The position numbers and the translations under genes were made by a program. Shown here piece after piece: positions 8,401 to 18,040 of a stretch of 64,000 nucleotides of DNA. Below the pieces are notes generated by a model that saw only the letters and a program-made list of their open reading frames with translations, was not told where the DNA came from and searched no databases. The number at the start of each line of letters is the position of its first letter. The stretch's first letter is position 1. Source of the DNA: Cryptomeria japonica (Eukaryota; Streptophyta; Pinopsida; Cupressales; Cupressaceae); NCBI RefSeq assembly GCF_030272615.1, contig NC_081405.1, positions 154,301,613-154,365,612 on the forward strand. Direction: 5' to 3'.

Positions 8401-11047
8401 GATGCATACTATAATGGAAGATTATGTGGATGATTTACTAGCAAAATCACTTACTAGAGAAGGACATCTTCACATCTTAGATAAAATCTTTGATAGACTG
8501 GAACAGTACCATGTTCGACTCAACCCAAAGAAATGTGTCTTCGGAGTGACCTCTGGGAAGCTTCTAGGATACATTGTCTCAAGCAAAGGTATTGAGGTCG
8601 ATCCAGCAAAGGTTAAGGCAATAATGGACATGCCACCTCCAAAGAATATCAGTCAGCTAAGAACGCTACAAGGACGGCTTCAATCTATCCGCAGATTCAT
8701 TGCACAATTGGCTGATAAGTGTCACCCATTCACACACCTGCTACACAAGAACATCCGCTTTCAGTGGGATGACAGATGCCAGCAAGCATTTCAGGCGCTT
8801 AAAGACTATCTCATGAATCCACCATTGCTGATGCCACCAGATCCAAGTAGACCATTATTGCTCTATATCTCAACAACAAGTACAGCATTGGGTGTACTAC
8901 TGGCACAACATAATGCAGAAGGAAAAGAGTGTGCTATTTACTACATCTCTCGCACACTTGTGGGCTATGAACTCAATTACACACCTATTGAGCGAGCTTG
9001 CCTAGCAGTAATCCTGGCAGCCACTAAATTGCGGCACTATCTATTAACACACAAGGTACAACTCATTGCAAAGATTGATCCACTCAAGTATTTACTTAGC
9101 AAAGTAGCATTGACAGGTCGCTTAGCCAAATGGGTGATGATTCTAAGTGAATTTGATATTGAGTATGTGGACCGTAAAGCTATCAAAGGTCAGGTTATTG
9201 CAGATCAGTTGGCCGATGCACCTCTCATAGGTGATCATCCTCTCATTTCCAATTTTCCAGATGAAGAGATATTCATGATCACAGAAGCACAACCATGGAA
9301 AATATATTTTGATGGTTCATACACTAGGCACGGCTCGGGGGCAGGCATTCTGTTTATCACACCTCAAGGTGATAGCATCCCGAAGTCTTACAGGCTCACA
9401 TTTCCATGCACAAACAACATAGCAGAGTATGAGGCCTTGATCACAGGACTCAGGTTAGCCGTACAATGGAAATTACAAGAACTACAAGTATATGGCGACT
9501 CACAACTGGTCATTCGACAAGCAACTAATGAATATCAGACCAAAGATGATAAACTCATGCCATACAAGCAAATGGTGGACAGTCTAAAGACATCATTTAC
9601 TACTATCACTTTTGAGCAGATACCAAGAGATCAGAATCGAGCTGCTGACGCTATGGCTACCATCGCATCTCTACTAGATCTTCCACAGAATTCAACACGC
9701 TACGAGTTCTTGGTAGAACAACTTTGGATCCCCGCTTATGATATCCCCAAATCTGAAATGATATGTTGCCTTGTTGGTTCTGAATCCCCATGGTACGGTG
9801 AGTTCTACACCTATCTCCGCGATCACACCCTTCCTCCCAACCAATCAAATAACCAACGTAAAACCTTCATTCGCCAAACTGCTCGATATACCATTATTGC
9901 CGAAACCCTATACCGACGCGGTCTTGATGGTACTCTCCTTCGATGTCTAGAACAAGGTGAGATAACAAAGGCTTTGGAAGAGGTACATGAAGGAATTTGC
10001 GGGACTCACTCAAGTGGTCCATCACTAGCCAAGAAGATCATGCGAGCTGGATACTATTGGCCATCTATGGAAAAGGATTCCTACTACTTTGTCAGGAAAT
10101 GCAAGAAATGTCAAGTTCATGGCGACCTGATACATGCACCAGCACAGGAACTACAACCAATCACAACACCATGGCCTTTTTGTCAATGGGGCCTTGACCT
10201 TGTGGGTAAAATCCATCCATCTTCATCCAATGGCCATAAATTCATTATTACCGCCACCGAATATTTCACCAAGTGGATCGAAGCTGTTCCACTTACCCAA
10301 GTCACCGGCAAGCAGATCGCCTCATTCATCCTCAATTACATCATCTGCCGGTATGGTGTGCCCATGTCCATTGTCACAGATAACGGTCTTCCTTTCAAAA
10401 ATCAGGATGTTCGTGAGCTTTGTGAGAAATTTCATATCCAACACCGCTTTTCCACTCCCTATTACCCACAAGGCAATGGTCAGGCCGAAGCATCCAATAA
10501 AAACATATTGAGGATCCTAAAGAAGACAGTCAATGATGCCGGCCGTGATTGGCATGTTCAATTGAATCCAGCACTATGGGCATATCGAACTAGCATTCGG
10601 ACCCCTACAGGTGCAACTCCTTATTCATTGGTCTATGGTGCTGAAGCTATCTTACCTATTGAGGTCGAGATACCATCCTTACGAGTTTCATTGCACAATC
10701 TCATCGATGATGAAGCATACAGAGTATCTCGTCTTCAGGACTTAGAGTTACTAGATGAAAAGCGACAAGCTGCATACAATCACCTCAAAGCCTATCAGCA
10801 GCGCATGAGTAGAAGCTACAATCACCGAGTTAGATCTCGTACATTTGAGGTAGGTGATCTTGTTCTTCGAGAAAATCCTCGCAACCAACCAAACAGAGAA
10901 CATCAAGGCAAGTTTGAATCAAACTGGTTGGGCCCATATGTTGTCACTACTGTATTCGGGTCCGGGGCATATCAGTTGGCTACATCAGACGGAGAACCGC
11001 TCGCAGATCCAATCAACAACATGCACCTCAAACGGTTTTACACATAA
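5339..11047 (+). CDS. pol: Pol polyprotein: protease, G-patch, RT, RNase H x2, integrase
   Basis: The frame is open from just after the gag UGA; residues here are numbered from 5534 (1837 residues). An aspartic protease carries LIDNGAG near residue 94. A G-patch-like segment lies at about 337-380. RT spans about 790-1090 with YVDD at 964-967. The RT-linked RNase H (about 1110-1220) lacks its first acidic residue, reading LLLYISTTSTALG. A second RNase H follows with Asp1260, Glu1298, Asp1322 and Asp1372 all present. Integrase has an HHCC finger (about 1486-1527), catalytic Asp1555, Asp1616, Glu1652 in D,D(35)E spacing, and a C-terminal GPY motif; there is no chromodomain. No frameshift or premature stop is seen, so it may be functional. 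A Ser/Pro/Thr-rich linker (about 390-600) separates the G-patch from RT. Expression depends on readthrough or splicing at the gag stop. Confidence 0.93.
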   Translation, partial: GTDTTDYTQAAYNYTVNHLYDASEQIATITFKNPTSNCNVVTRHGKVTIKAAPQGTTSVPKQYNLVEQLDKTPALISILELLRLSPSHKTILDQALQEASVPANLNTDQFQAMVGSLKSSPCLTFSESDNSSFQQPHNASLHIEGFVNQHRIKRVLIDNGAGLNICTLQLVTALGYAVESVDPRKKITIKAYDDAERSSKGAVVLPIRVGPVVKHIICQVLDLPLPYNLLLGRPWIHAMQAVPSTYHQCIKFPHNGVEITILGDANPFAFCHNISHQPEITVPNNREAISSTSYVNPASLASSNTPMPKQEKLKMKVAEEGPGEYNLSQLFCVGQMPTSPRTHGKPQQLLQQPLITPACALTPFILGKSQEEETQDEDLADWIYKDPITTDKPQVTLPTEQYGKGLLIMQRMGYDGQSALGYCKQGRHEPLLPEFKPKGNTGLGFEKEILPKLRFKGKPSKPFCPPTVKRTPFIIKAPSSNIAIAPSRLTTPPQPSPVPNIPPIEPVIPSITPIAAATVSEPATTSMAPVVLAEATESPLPILPVTNPLNPITVPAALITTKVHKPITPAVFNSKDIPVWYSNRMLESDSETDSHEWEFDSVQLNTSDEEDTSPPPPRKDIPVYGEAQIKTTWVPELETSSTDPTSHPTPDSDRESTINDLHHTVLTLTDTSPALNLIDEVMPIIHPELIEWNQPNPPCLDLFQNDEAIIDFLELRDNLPSRDHKAGFAIELNSTTYFGADAKPFSCKNITLKHGSSSENHTVALFDPTKVKRKSVSNGENLSEAPEDEGFDILPANTQQERSMILIEETKEYNVGTPENPHIIHLASLLTPEEQPQFIEFFQQRQINFAWSYADMPGLDPDLVMHHLTVAKGAKPVKQKLRKMHPQIAVLVKTELKKLLDVGFIRPIDYAEWISNIVPVGKPKGGIRICTDFRDLNKACPKDDFPLPNIDIIVDLTAGHAMLSLMDGFSGYNQIKIAPEDQHKTAFTCPWGTYCWNVMPFGLKNAGATYQRAMTTIFHDMMHTIMEDYVDDLLAKSLTREGHLHILDKIFDRLEQYHVRLNPKKCVFGVTSGKLLGYIVSSKGIEVDPAKVKAIMDMPPPKNISQLRTLQGRLQSIRRFIAQLADKCHPFTHLLHKNIRFQWDDRCQQAFQALKDYLMNPPLLMPPDPSRPLLLYISTTSTALGVLLAQHNAEGKECAIYYISRTLVGYELNYTPIERACLAVILAATKLRHYLLTHKVQLIAKIDPLKYLLSKVALTGRLAKWVMILSEFDIEYVDRKAIKGQVIADQLADAPLIGDHPLISNFPDEEIFMITEAQPWKIYFDGSYTRHGSGAGILFITPQGDSIPKSYRLTFPCTNNIAEYEALITGLRLAVQWKLQELQVYGDSQLVIRQATNEYQTKDDKLMPYKQMVDSLKTSFTTITFEQIPRDQNRAADAMATIASLLDLPQNSTRYEFLVEQLWIPAYDIPKSEMICCLVGSESPWYGEFYTYLRDHTLPPNQSNNQRKTFIRQTARYTIIAETLYRRGLDGTLLRCLEQGEITKALEEVHEGICGTHSSGPSLAKKIMRAGYYWPSMEKDSYYFVRKCKKCQVHGDLIHAPAQELQPITTPWPFCQWGLDLVGKIHPSSSNGHKFIITATEYFTKWIEAVPLTQVTGKQIASFILNYIICRYGVPMSIVTDNGLPFKNQDVRELCEKFHIQHRFSTPYYPQGNGQAEASNKNILRILKKTVNDAGRDWHVQLNPALWAYRTSIRTPTGATPYSLVYGAEAILPIEVEIPSLRVSLHNLIDDEAYRVSRLQDLELLDEKRQAAYNHLKAYQQRMSRSYNHRVRSRTFEVGDLVLRENPRNQPNREHQGKFESNWLGPYVVTTVFGSGAYQLATSDGEPLADPINNMHLKRFYT

Positions 11048-13267
11048 GCTGTACAGAGCATTAGGCTCCCCTGCCTATCAGAAAATACCAAAAAACATTC
11101 AGAAAAATGTCCTGAAGAAAATATAAAAACATTCAAAAAAAGTAAAGAAAAATCATGCATCCAAACGGTGAACAACCACTCCGGTGGCACCTTGGGTAAG
11201 TACGATGGTGAAAACCTGGCAAACAGGCGCCACTCGTAAAGGCAATAGCTCCATTATCTTTCAGACTTGTTGCGATCACATTCATGCACACATACATCCA
11301 TCCATCCCAACCATGGCTTGTTATTTGATCTGCAATTAAGAAAGTACTCCATGCGTCTAGCATCCCACCTTTTCATAGTCAGGTCTACAAACTGGGGGCA
11401 ATACCCTTACCCTAATGATGGAAGTGGATTCTACATTGTCTTATATATCATTACGCTCTTCATTCAGGCAATCATCAAAAATCCAAAAACATTCAAAAAT
11501 GACTCTCAAAATACCAAAAACATTCAAAATTGTTTCACAAAATCCAAAAAACATCAGAAAACCCATCAAAAATCACACAAAAACATGGCAACACCTTGTA
11601 CATATTTATCCGATCAGATACAAAATAAACATTGACAAAATACTCACACAATGACCATTTACCAATCAAACCACACAATCGACATTAACAAATCCAAACC
11701 TGTCTTTAAACAAGGATGCATCCTTCCTTACCAAAACAAAGACAAGATGACATTTTCTTTGACAAGAAAATTATGTTAAGCTATCAAATACTTGGTTGAT
11801 TTGTGAGTACAATCGTTCGTTTATCTGTATCAGGATCTTTCAGCATTGTTTTGTATCATTTGCGCATTATTTCCGATGAAGTTCTGGGACATGTACTAAT
11901 GGTGTCTACGTGGGAAGTTCACCAAGCTACGTGATCTTATGCAAAATGCAGTCATAGATCACTACGGCTTGCTGACTACAGCGTATACCTCGACCATATG
12001 AGCATGAACCATTACCAAGGATCCATATTCTTTATTCTTTATGTATATATTGTTTGTTTGCAGGTACAATTCTCTTTCTTTGGTTTCTCCTACCTCATCC
12101 AAACTGGATAAAGGTTTTATCTCTTATTACGGTATGCACTTGTCTCAGGATATGATCAGCCTAAGATCAAGGAGGACGATCCAAGTCATGCATGAACGGT
12201 GATAATCCTTGTCTGTTCCGCAAGCAATACTCAGGTCAACTTGATCCATTATATCAAGTTGCTTGTATTAACTTGCTATATAAAAATCCATGTAAGAAAT
12301 ACTCTGGTCATCTTGAATCTTTATGTCAAGTTGCTTGTATTTTCTTACAACATTTTAAAGCTCAATGATGAAAAATAAAGCACCATGGATCGTCATTCCA
12401 TCTCATTTGTATATATTGCATTTCGTTGCATTCCACCCATCCATACATTCATAATAGCTGCATATCATGCATACGTAGTCATAATAATGCATACTCTATT
12501 TTACTCATCTTCTTCCATAGGACTCGATCCTAGTCCTCCATATCTTCTATCTAACATCAAATCCCCCCTCACCCTCCCTATCTTGATCATCAACATCATC
12601 CTAATCCCTTCATCGCTTCCCATCCTCACTCATCCACAAAATTAAGCCAGTTACTCTATCTACACAGATACATCGACTCCCACACACCTAGACTATCAAC
12701 AGATACTTTGATCAAGTATCTTCGGGTCTCAACAGGTAATCGATTATGGTAATCCTAGACTACATCAGGCATTTATCACAATGACCTAGTCTCAACGGGG
12801 TTGCCATGATTCCCCACAACCATCCATCACACGCACACACTATCAATTGATCAACCAATCAAACACAATCCAACGGACAATTACATCAATTGTCTACGTC
12901 TCAACGAGTATTTTGCTTCATATACCTTGACTTCATCGGGCAATTACATCAATTGTCTAAGTCACCATCAGGTCACTTTGATTCACTTACTCAGACTTTA
13001 TCATGTCCAAGCGACCAACTGACATCAACTGTCACGCTTTGACTTAACCGGGGCAATTCAACCGATTGCACCAGATTGTCCAACCAATTTTGATCAATTG
13101 TATAGCATCAATCAAAACCCCACACTACATCTGCTATGTATCTCTTGCATGACCTCAGGGTACTCGCTGGCTTGTTGTTTCTTCATATTCACTCCATTTT
13201 CTCCCATTCTTTCATCATTAGTTCTAATTTCTTCTATTCTACCTCCCCTCCACTTTTCATTCTTTTT

Positions 13268-13312
13268 CGAGAGATCGCCCGATTTTTCAAAAAAAATTCG
13301 GCCCATCTCTCG
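13268..13312 (+). repeat. Hairpin before the polypurine tract
   Basis: Two arms of about 20 bases pair around an A/T-rich loop: CGAGAGATCGCCCGATTTTT at 13268-13287 and its near-complement ending CATCTCTCG at 13312. There are only a few mismatches. It lies about 95 bp before the polypurine tract. Confidence 0.6.
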
Positions 13313-13406
13313 AGGGGGCATACCACCCATTAAATTTACATTTTATGGGGCATTTCTTCACACCTATTTTTCTTTCTTTGAAACGACGCGATAAACCACA
13401 CCGTCT

Positions 13407-13420
13407 CAAAGAGGGGCAAA
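13407..13420 (+). other. Polypurine tract
   Basis: CAAAGAGGGGCAAA directly precedes the TGTAG that opens the 3' LTR. This is where plus-strand DNA synthesis would be primed. Confidence 0.8.
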
Positions 13421-15212
13421 TGTAGTCACATAAATTTGTCCACTTAATTAAATGAATACTTAGTATTTATTTGATTATTTAACCATCAATTAATAATTAA
13501 TTAAATTAATATTTAATTAATTCATCTTAACCCTATTCTCCTATTAATTAAATAAATTATTCAATTTATTTGATTTAATTCACTTAACCAAATTCATACC
13601 ATTAATTAAATAAATAAATCATATTTGTTTAATTAAATCTTCTCTCACATTTAAATAAATTAATATTTATTTAAATCCCCCAAAATCCCACCTCTCACAT
13701 TTAAATAAATAAATCATTTATTTAAATCACCTTTATCCTCCACCCACTTGTATTTTCCTACAAAAGCAAGTTGCACAACTATTTTAAATAAATTATTTAT
13801 TTAAAATCCTATTTATCCTCACCCACTTGAAACCTTTAATGGTTTCCCTTAAAGTAGTCAAACTTGATGGCTTTAAAGTCTTCAAACTTGATGGCTTCCT
13901 TCTATAGTCTTCTTAAGACTTTAATGGTTTTCCTTAAAGTCTTCAAGCCTTTAATGGTTTCCCTCAAAGTCTTCAAGCATTTTAAATGCTTTATCTTCAT
14001 TTTTCTCATTTAAATAAATTAATATTTATTTGAATATTTATCCAAATGCAAATTACACCATTTAATTGAAATAAATGATTTTATTTTAATTGAAAATACC
14101 AAAATTTCTCCCACTTGCATTTTCCTACAAAATCCACTTGTATGCCTAAACCCCTTCTAGATTCTTCTAAACCCTTCCTAATTAGCCTAAATCCATCCCT
14201 TAAATATTGTCACATTCCTAAGCAAATTGGAGTCACTTCTCAAAGACTCCAAAGTCTTTGAAAAGCAATTAATGCTTTGTGTGTTCAACAAATTAACCCT
14301 CAAAGTCTTGGATAACCTTTGAAAGCTTCCAACCTTCAACCACTAAATGGCTCAAAGTCTTTGACAACCATTGAAGGCTTTCAACCTTCAACCACTTAAT
14401 CCCCAAAGTCTCCAATAACCATTAATGGTTACCTCAAACCCTCCCACATGGTTAAAACATTTGTTTTGACTCAACCTCTACCCAACCCAAAGGTCTCATC
14501 AAGCCTTTAATGCTTTGACCATGATTATCTCTTAATCATTTGCACAAAGGTTTATCCTTGCATTAACTCCTAATCCAGTGGGTAATCTTAATTTAGACTT
14601 GACCCTTACCTTCTAGATAACCATGAGGTCTTCTCAGGCCTTTAATGCCTCCAACCTCTTCTCTCAACCCAATCCTATGTTGACACTTGTCACCATTTTA
14701 TTGGTGCCAATTGTGCACATGGATCCCCAACTTTCAATCCTAACCCTTGTTAAGATTGCTCAATCTTAACCCTTCATTTCCCCATTTCTTCTATAAATAG
14801 AACCCTTCTCCTCAAGCAAAGAGAAGCATTTTAGAGTATTGTTGTTATACTGGCATTAGCATAGAGCTTTTTCATAGCATCACTATCTACTCTAGCATAG
14901 TATTTAGCTTTTCATTTCATATTTGAAGCTTAGTATTAAATCTCAATCCTCCATAAGCATCCATAGTGCAAAAAGCTGCTGAGAGCTACACTCATTTGGG
15001 ACTTGGAGAGGAGAGGAACAAGGGAGGAGCAACTATGAGCATCTTGATTAGCTATTTCATTTTATGTTTATATGCTTTCTATTTCATGCTTAATATCTCT
15101 CTTGATATGCCTGTTTAGGATAATCTTTTGTTGCTAACACTAACGTTTGTTTCTTGTGCTCTTGTGTGTGTTGCCATCAAACAGATTTTCTAATCCTTTT
15201 TGCAGAGCATCA
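13421..15212 (+). repeat. 3' LTR, complete (1792 bp)
   Basis: It begins TGTAGTCACA after the polypurine tract and ends CATCA, giving TG...CA ends. The last 1040 bases match the 5' LTR at the window start. The first 400 bp are AT-rich with recurring ATTTAAATAAAT phrases that can pair with one another. The TATA box is at 14792-14799. Confidence 0.93.
13835..13995 (+). repeat. Short degenerate tandem repeat in LTR U3
   Basis: About five units of roughly 25-30 bp built on TTAAAGTCTTCAA and CTTTAATGGTTT follow one another, with drifting sequence. Related phrases recur further into the LTR, which suggests slippage-driven growth of U3. Confidence 0.6.
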
Positions 15213-15892
15213 CTCTCTATATATTAATCTTTGTCTTTACCTCTCTCTTTCTCTACATCTATTCATCTCCCTCTCCCTTTATCTTCGTAGACCTTAATAT
15301 CTATTTCTCTATTTGTGTCTCTATCTCTTTTCTAGGTATGTTTATCTTTCTCTATTTGTCCTTCTATCTCTCCCTCTCTTTATCTCTTTATCTCTTCATC
15401 TCACATCACCCTTATATATCTCCTTATTTGTATGTTTATCTTTATACATCTCTATCTCTCCCTCTCTCACCCTCTCCCTCTCTATATATTTATCTCTTCT
15501 ACCTCTCTTTATCCCTCTCCTATCTCTTTATTTATATCTCCATGTCTATCTATATTTTCATCTATATAGAGATCTCTCTTCCTATTGGCAATGGATCTTG
15601 ATTATCTTTCTAATTTAGATGTTTTTGTGTTAGCTATATTTGGATCTTACTTCTTGATAAGGTGTGTTTACTATCTTTCCCTGTGAATTTTTTTGCTAGG
15701 GAGGGAGGACGAGAGGGGGAGAGAAGTGTGTGAGAGAGATAGAGACTGGGAGAGGGAGAGATGGGGAGAGAAGTGGAGAGAGCAATGGGGAGAGACAAAG
15801 AGAGAAAGGTTAATTAAGAGGAGGGGACAGGGAGAAGAGGGAAGTATCAACAAAGGGAGTGGTGAAGAGGTTAGAGAGAGAGGGTTATTGGG

Positions 15893-15945
<53 letters not shown>

Positions 15946-16155
15946 ATTGTAGGGAGACCTAGAGGGGGTAATTGGGGGGAAGAGAGAATCAGAGAGAGTT
16001 GGGGTGAATTGAGAGGGGGAGATAGAAGTGAGAGAGAGAGAGAGAGAGAGAGAGAATTTAATTAGGAGGAGGGGAAGAGGGAAGTAGCAACAAAGGAAGA
16101 GGGGGAGAGAGTTGGCGTAAAGTGAGAGGGGGAGATAGGTGTGAGAGAGAGGGTG
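15213..16155. repeat. CT-rich then GA-rich palindromic block (copy 1)
   Basis: 15213-15595 is pyrimidine-rich (CTCT, TATC, CCCT), then a mixed spacer of about 100 bp, then 15693-16155 is purine-rich, including a (GA)n run at about 15895-15945. The halves are rough reverse complements, so the block could fold back. The Tat element lies immediately to the left and probably inserted into the CT half. Open frames here are products of the simple sequence. Confidence 0.7.
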
Positions 16156-16640
16156 TAGCATCATAAATTGTACACCCCTAATTAGGGTTGTACAATTCTA
16201 CACTTAGGTTAGTAGTTGCCTTAGTGTGTTGCGTTGCATTTCATTTTCATCATTTCTTTACTTGCATTTAATTATTAATTCAATTAAATCAAAGGTCCTT
16301 TCTCACCAATTCACATATTATAAAATTGGGCCCTTAACCCTAAGTGTGCCCCTTTTTATTTTATTTTAATTAATCCTAATAAAGTCCTAATTTCGAGCTT
16401 CAAAGCACATTTCCGTACATATAAACACCTTGGATTGATGCACCCAGATGGATTTGAATTTGTAATCATGATATTTTGCTTCCCTAGACATTTGTAAAAA
16501 AATCAGTCAAATCGTAGCAATCACCACATCGGTCACAACCTTTTCATTAGTTCGGTTTGAAATTTTGTTGCAGAATTGGGTAAAGTTGAAGAGTGGATGT
16601 GAAAATCACGGTACCGATCATTCAACCATCAAGATGCACT
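16154..16640 (+). repeat. LTR-like fragment, low confidence
   Basis: It begins TGTAGCATCATAAATTG and carries TAGGG and GGGCCCTTAACCC phrases that recur in diverged form at 30452-30600 (TGTAGTGTTGTAAATTG, then AGGGCCCTTTC). A TG start shared by two copies in unrelated flanks suggests the 5' end of an old LTR. No partner LTR or coding region was found. Confidence 0.35.
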
Positions 16641-17329
16641 ATATATATATCTAATGGTTTTATGCTCATGTCTATGTTGTATGTCATTTTGCAAGTTGGT
16701 AGCATTTGTTAGGAGGCAATAAAAATAATGTGTATTGTCTCCATTCAGATGAAGATTGTTTCTATATTTCCAAATCTTCATAATTTAATGCATTAACTTT
16801 TGCTTTCAAGGAGTATTTTTTACAACAACAAAAAGCCCCTCATTTTCTCATCCTTAGCATTCATTTGCCTCCATTAACAAACAACTTTGGCCTTTCTTTA
16901 CTATATATAATTCTATTTTACATGAGAAATAGTTGTGTAAAAAATAGTGATATAATTCTATTTTACATGAGAGTTAGTCATGTATGTAAATTTGATATAA
17001 AATGCTTCATTATAATTTCTTAAATTGTTAGTATTCCATGTTACAATTATAATGTTACATGTAATTGATTGATTTAATGCACATAATTTTTTTCTTTTTC
17101 TATTATGATTATATATATTATTATTTGTTACAAAAAGATGAATATCAAAATTAATTCTTGTCACTGATATTTTCCAAACAATAATTATCAGATGTGCATC
17201 TCTGATATTAAAAAAAAATTACAAATCTTTTTTTGATATTCAATTCACTTTCTTCTCTAGAAACCTTATACAATTTAATAACATTTGATGGTATTCCTCA
17301 TTTTATATTGTTGTAATGTTGTGATAGGA
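16641..17329. other. AT-rich stretch without a gene
   Basis: I see no coding signal. A short inverted match to the dispersed repeat family may lie at 16740-16850. A direct repeat of TGATATAATTCTATTTTACATGAGA-type sequence occurs around 16905-16970. Confidence 0.4.
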
Positions 17330-17592
17330 TTACACTATGAATATGAAGTTACATTTTACATTACACAATGTGTTTTTCAACTTGTACAAGCTTAGTTCAT
17401 AGTTGGTAAGATTTGTTTTCCCTCATTTGATGCTATCTCAAATGAATGGTTGGATATCACTACCTTCCTATTTATGTAATAGAGATATGTGCCTCCCAAA
17501 AAATCTATATTCCTTATTTTATGTTGTTTTAAGGTTCCAATTGGATTTCATTTTATAGACGAAGTTGTAGGTTGAAATGCACATTGTGATTT
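17330..17592 (+). repeat. Dispersed repeat family, plus copy, left part
   Basis: The family shares the phrases AATAGAGATATGTGC, TTTATGTTGT, GTTGTAGGTTGAAAT, CACATTGTG, CTTGTACAAGCTTAG and TCATGGTTGATAAG. Other plus copies lie at 21495-21660, 30355-30450 and 31590-31735; minus copies at 21300-21400, 32740-32835 and 33225-33485. Here the copy is broken by the LTR element at 17593-20257 and resumes at 20258. Confidence 0.65.
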
Positions 17593-18029
17593 TGTGAGAT
17601 TTTGCCAAGATCAAGAGGCAATGGAAAGCACAAATAAGAGAGACAAAATAAATGATAGGAATAAATTGTATTCTATCAAGATGCAAAATATGATCAATTG
17701 GATCATTACAAGATGTTCAATGATTATCCGTACAAACAAAGTAGATGAGCCTACTTATATAGGCAAGGCTTATGGATATGTGAGCACACAAACATGACAT
17801 GTGGCTCAATAAGAAACAAGGGTAGGTAGGAAATAGGTGTGAGTAGGTAGGAGAAATAATATAATAGTCCACATGAGGTGGATCACTCACCGAATGTGGA
17901 GTGTAACAACAAGATCAACACCATAAAAGGTGAAAATTCTCCTACACACACTACTATGAAATGCATGTACCTAAGTAAACTTAAGTAAGGTGTAATAATA
18001 TCCAAGATGAATAATTATTTACACCAACA
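17593..18029 (-). repeat. 3' LTR of the non-coding element
   Basis: It is 437 bp and matches 19778-20257 at high identity. On the minus strand a TATA-like CCTATATAAG lies at about 17754-17763. Confidence 0.85.
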
Positions 18030-18040
18030 CCCCCCTTAAG
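18030..18040 (-). other. Polypurine tract (minus)
   Basis: On the minus strand, CTTAAGGGGGG directly precedes the TGTTGGTG that opens the LTR. Confidence 0.8.

Larger units (their letters stand above)
11048..13420 (+). other. 3' noncoding internal region of the Tat element
   Basis: No gene is seen in these 2.4 kb. From 11080 to 11590 short phrases of the type AAAAACATTCAAAAA recur. At 12236-12350 a segment around TCAAGTTGCTTGTATT occurs twice. From 12690 to 13090 there are degenerate units built on TACATCAATTGTCTA and TCTCAACGGG. Long repeat-rich stretches between integrase and the 3' LTR are typical of the Tat lineage. Confidence 0.6.
1..15212 (+). mobile_element. Tat-lineage Ty3/gypsy LTR retrotransposon, 5' end outside window
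   Basis: The ends are direct repeats: positions 1-1040 align without gaps to 14173-15212. Between them lie a primer-binding site, gag, pol in the order protease, RT, RNase H, second RNase H, integrase, and a polypurine tract. Integrase after RT makes it Ty3/gypsy. The second RNase H, long pol, long leader and long 3' noncoding stretch are typical of the Tat/Ogre/Retand group. The first 752 bp of the 5' LTR lie before the window, so the whole element should be about 16.0 kb. It is inserted in a CT-rich tract; the expected 5-bp target duplication would be the CTCTC at 15213-15217, but the left flank is not visible. Confidence 0.95.

Noticed and set aside
15200-16164. Open frames in the CT/GA blocks
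   Set aside because: They translate simple repeats (Leu/Ser/Tyr or Arg/Glu runs) and start in several frames at once.
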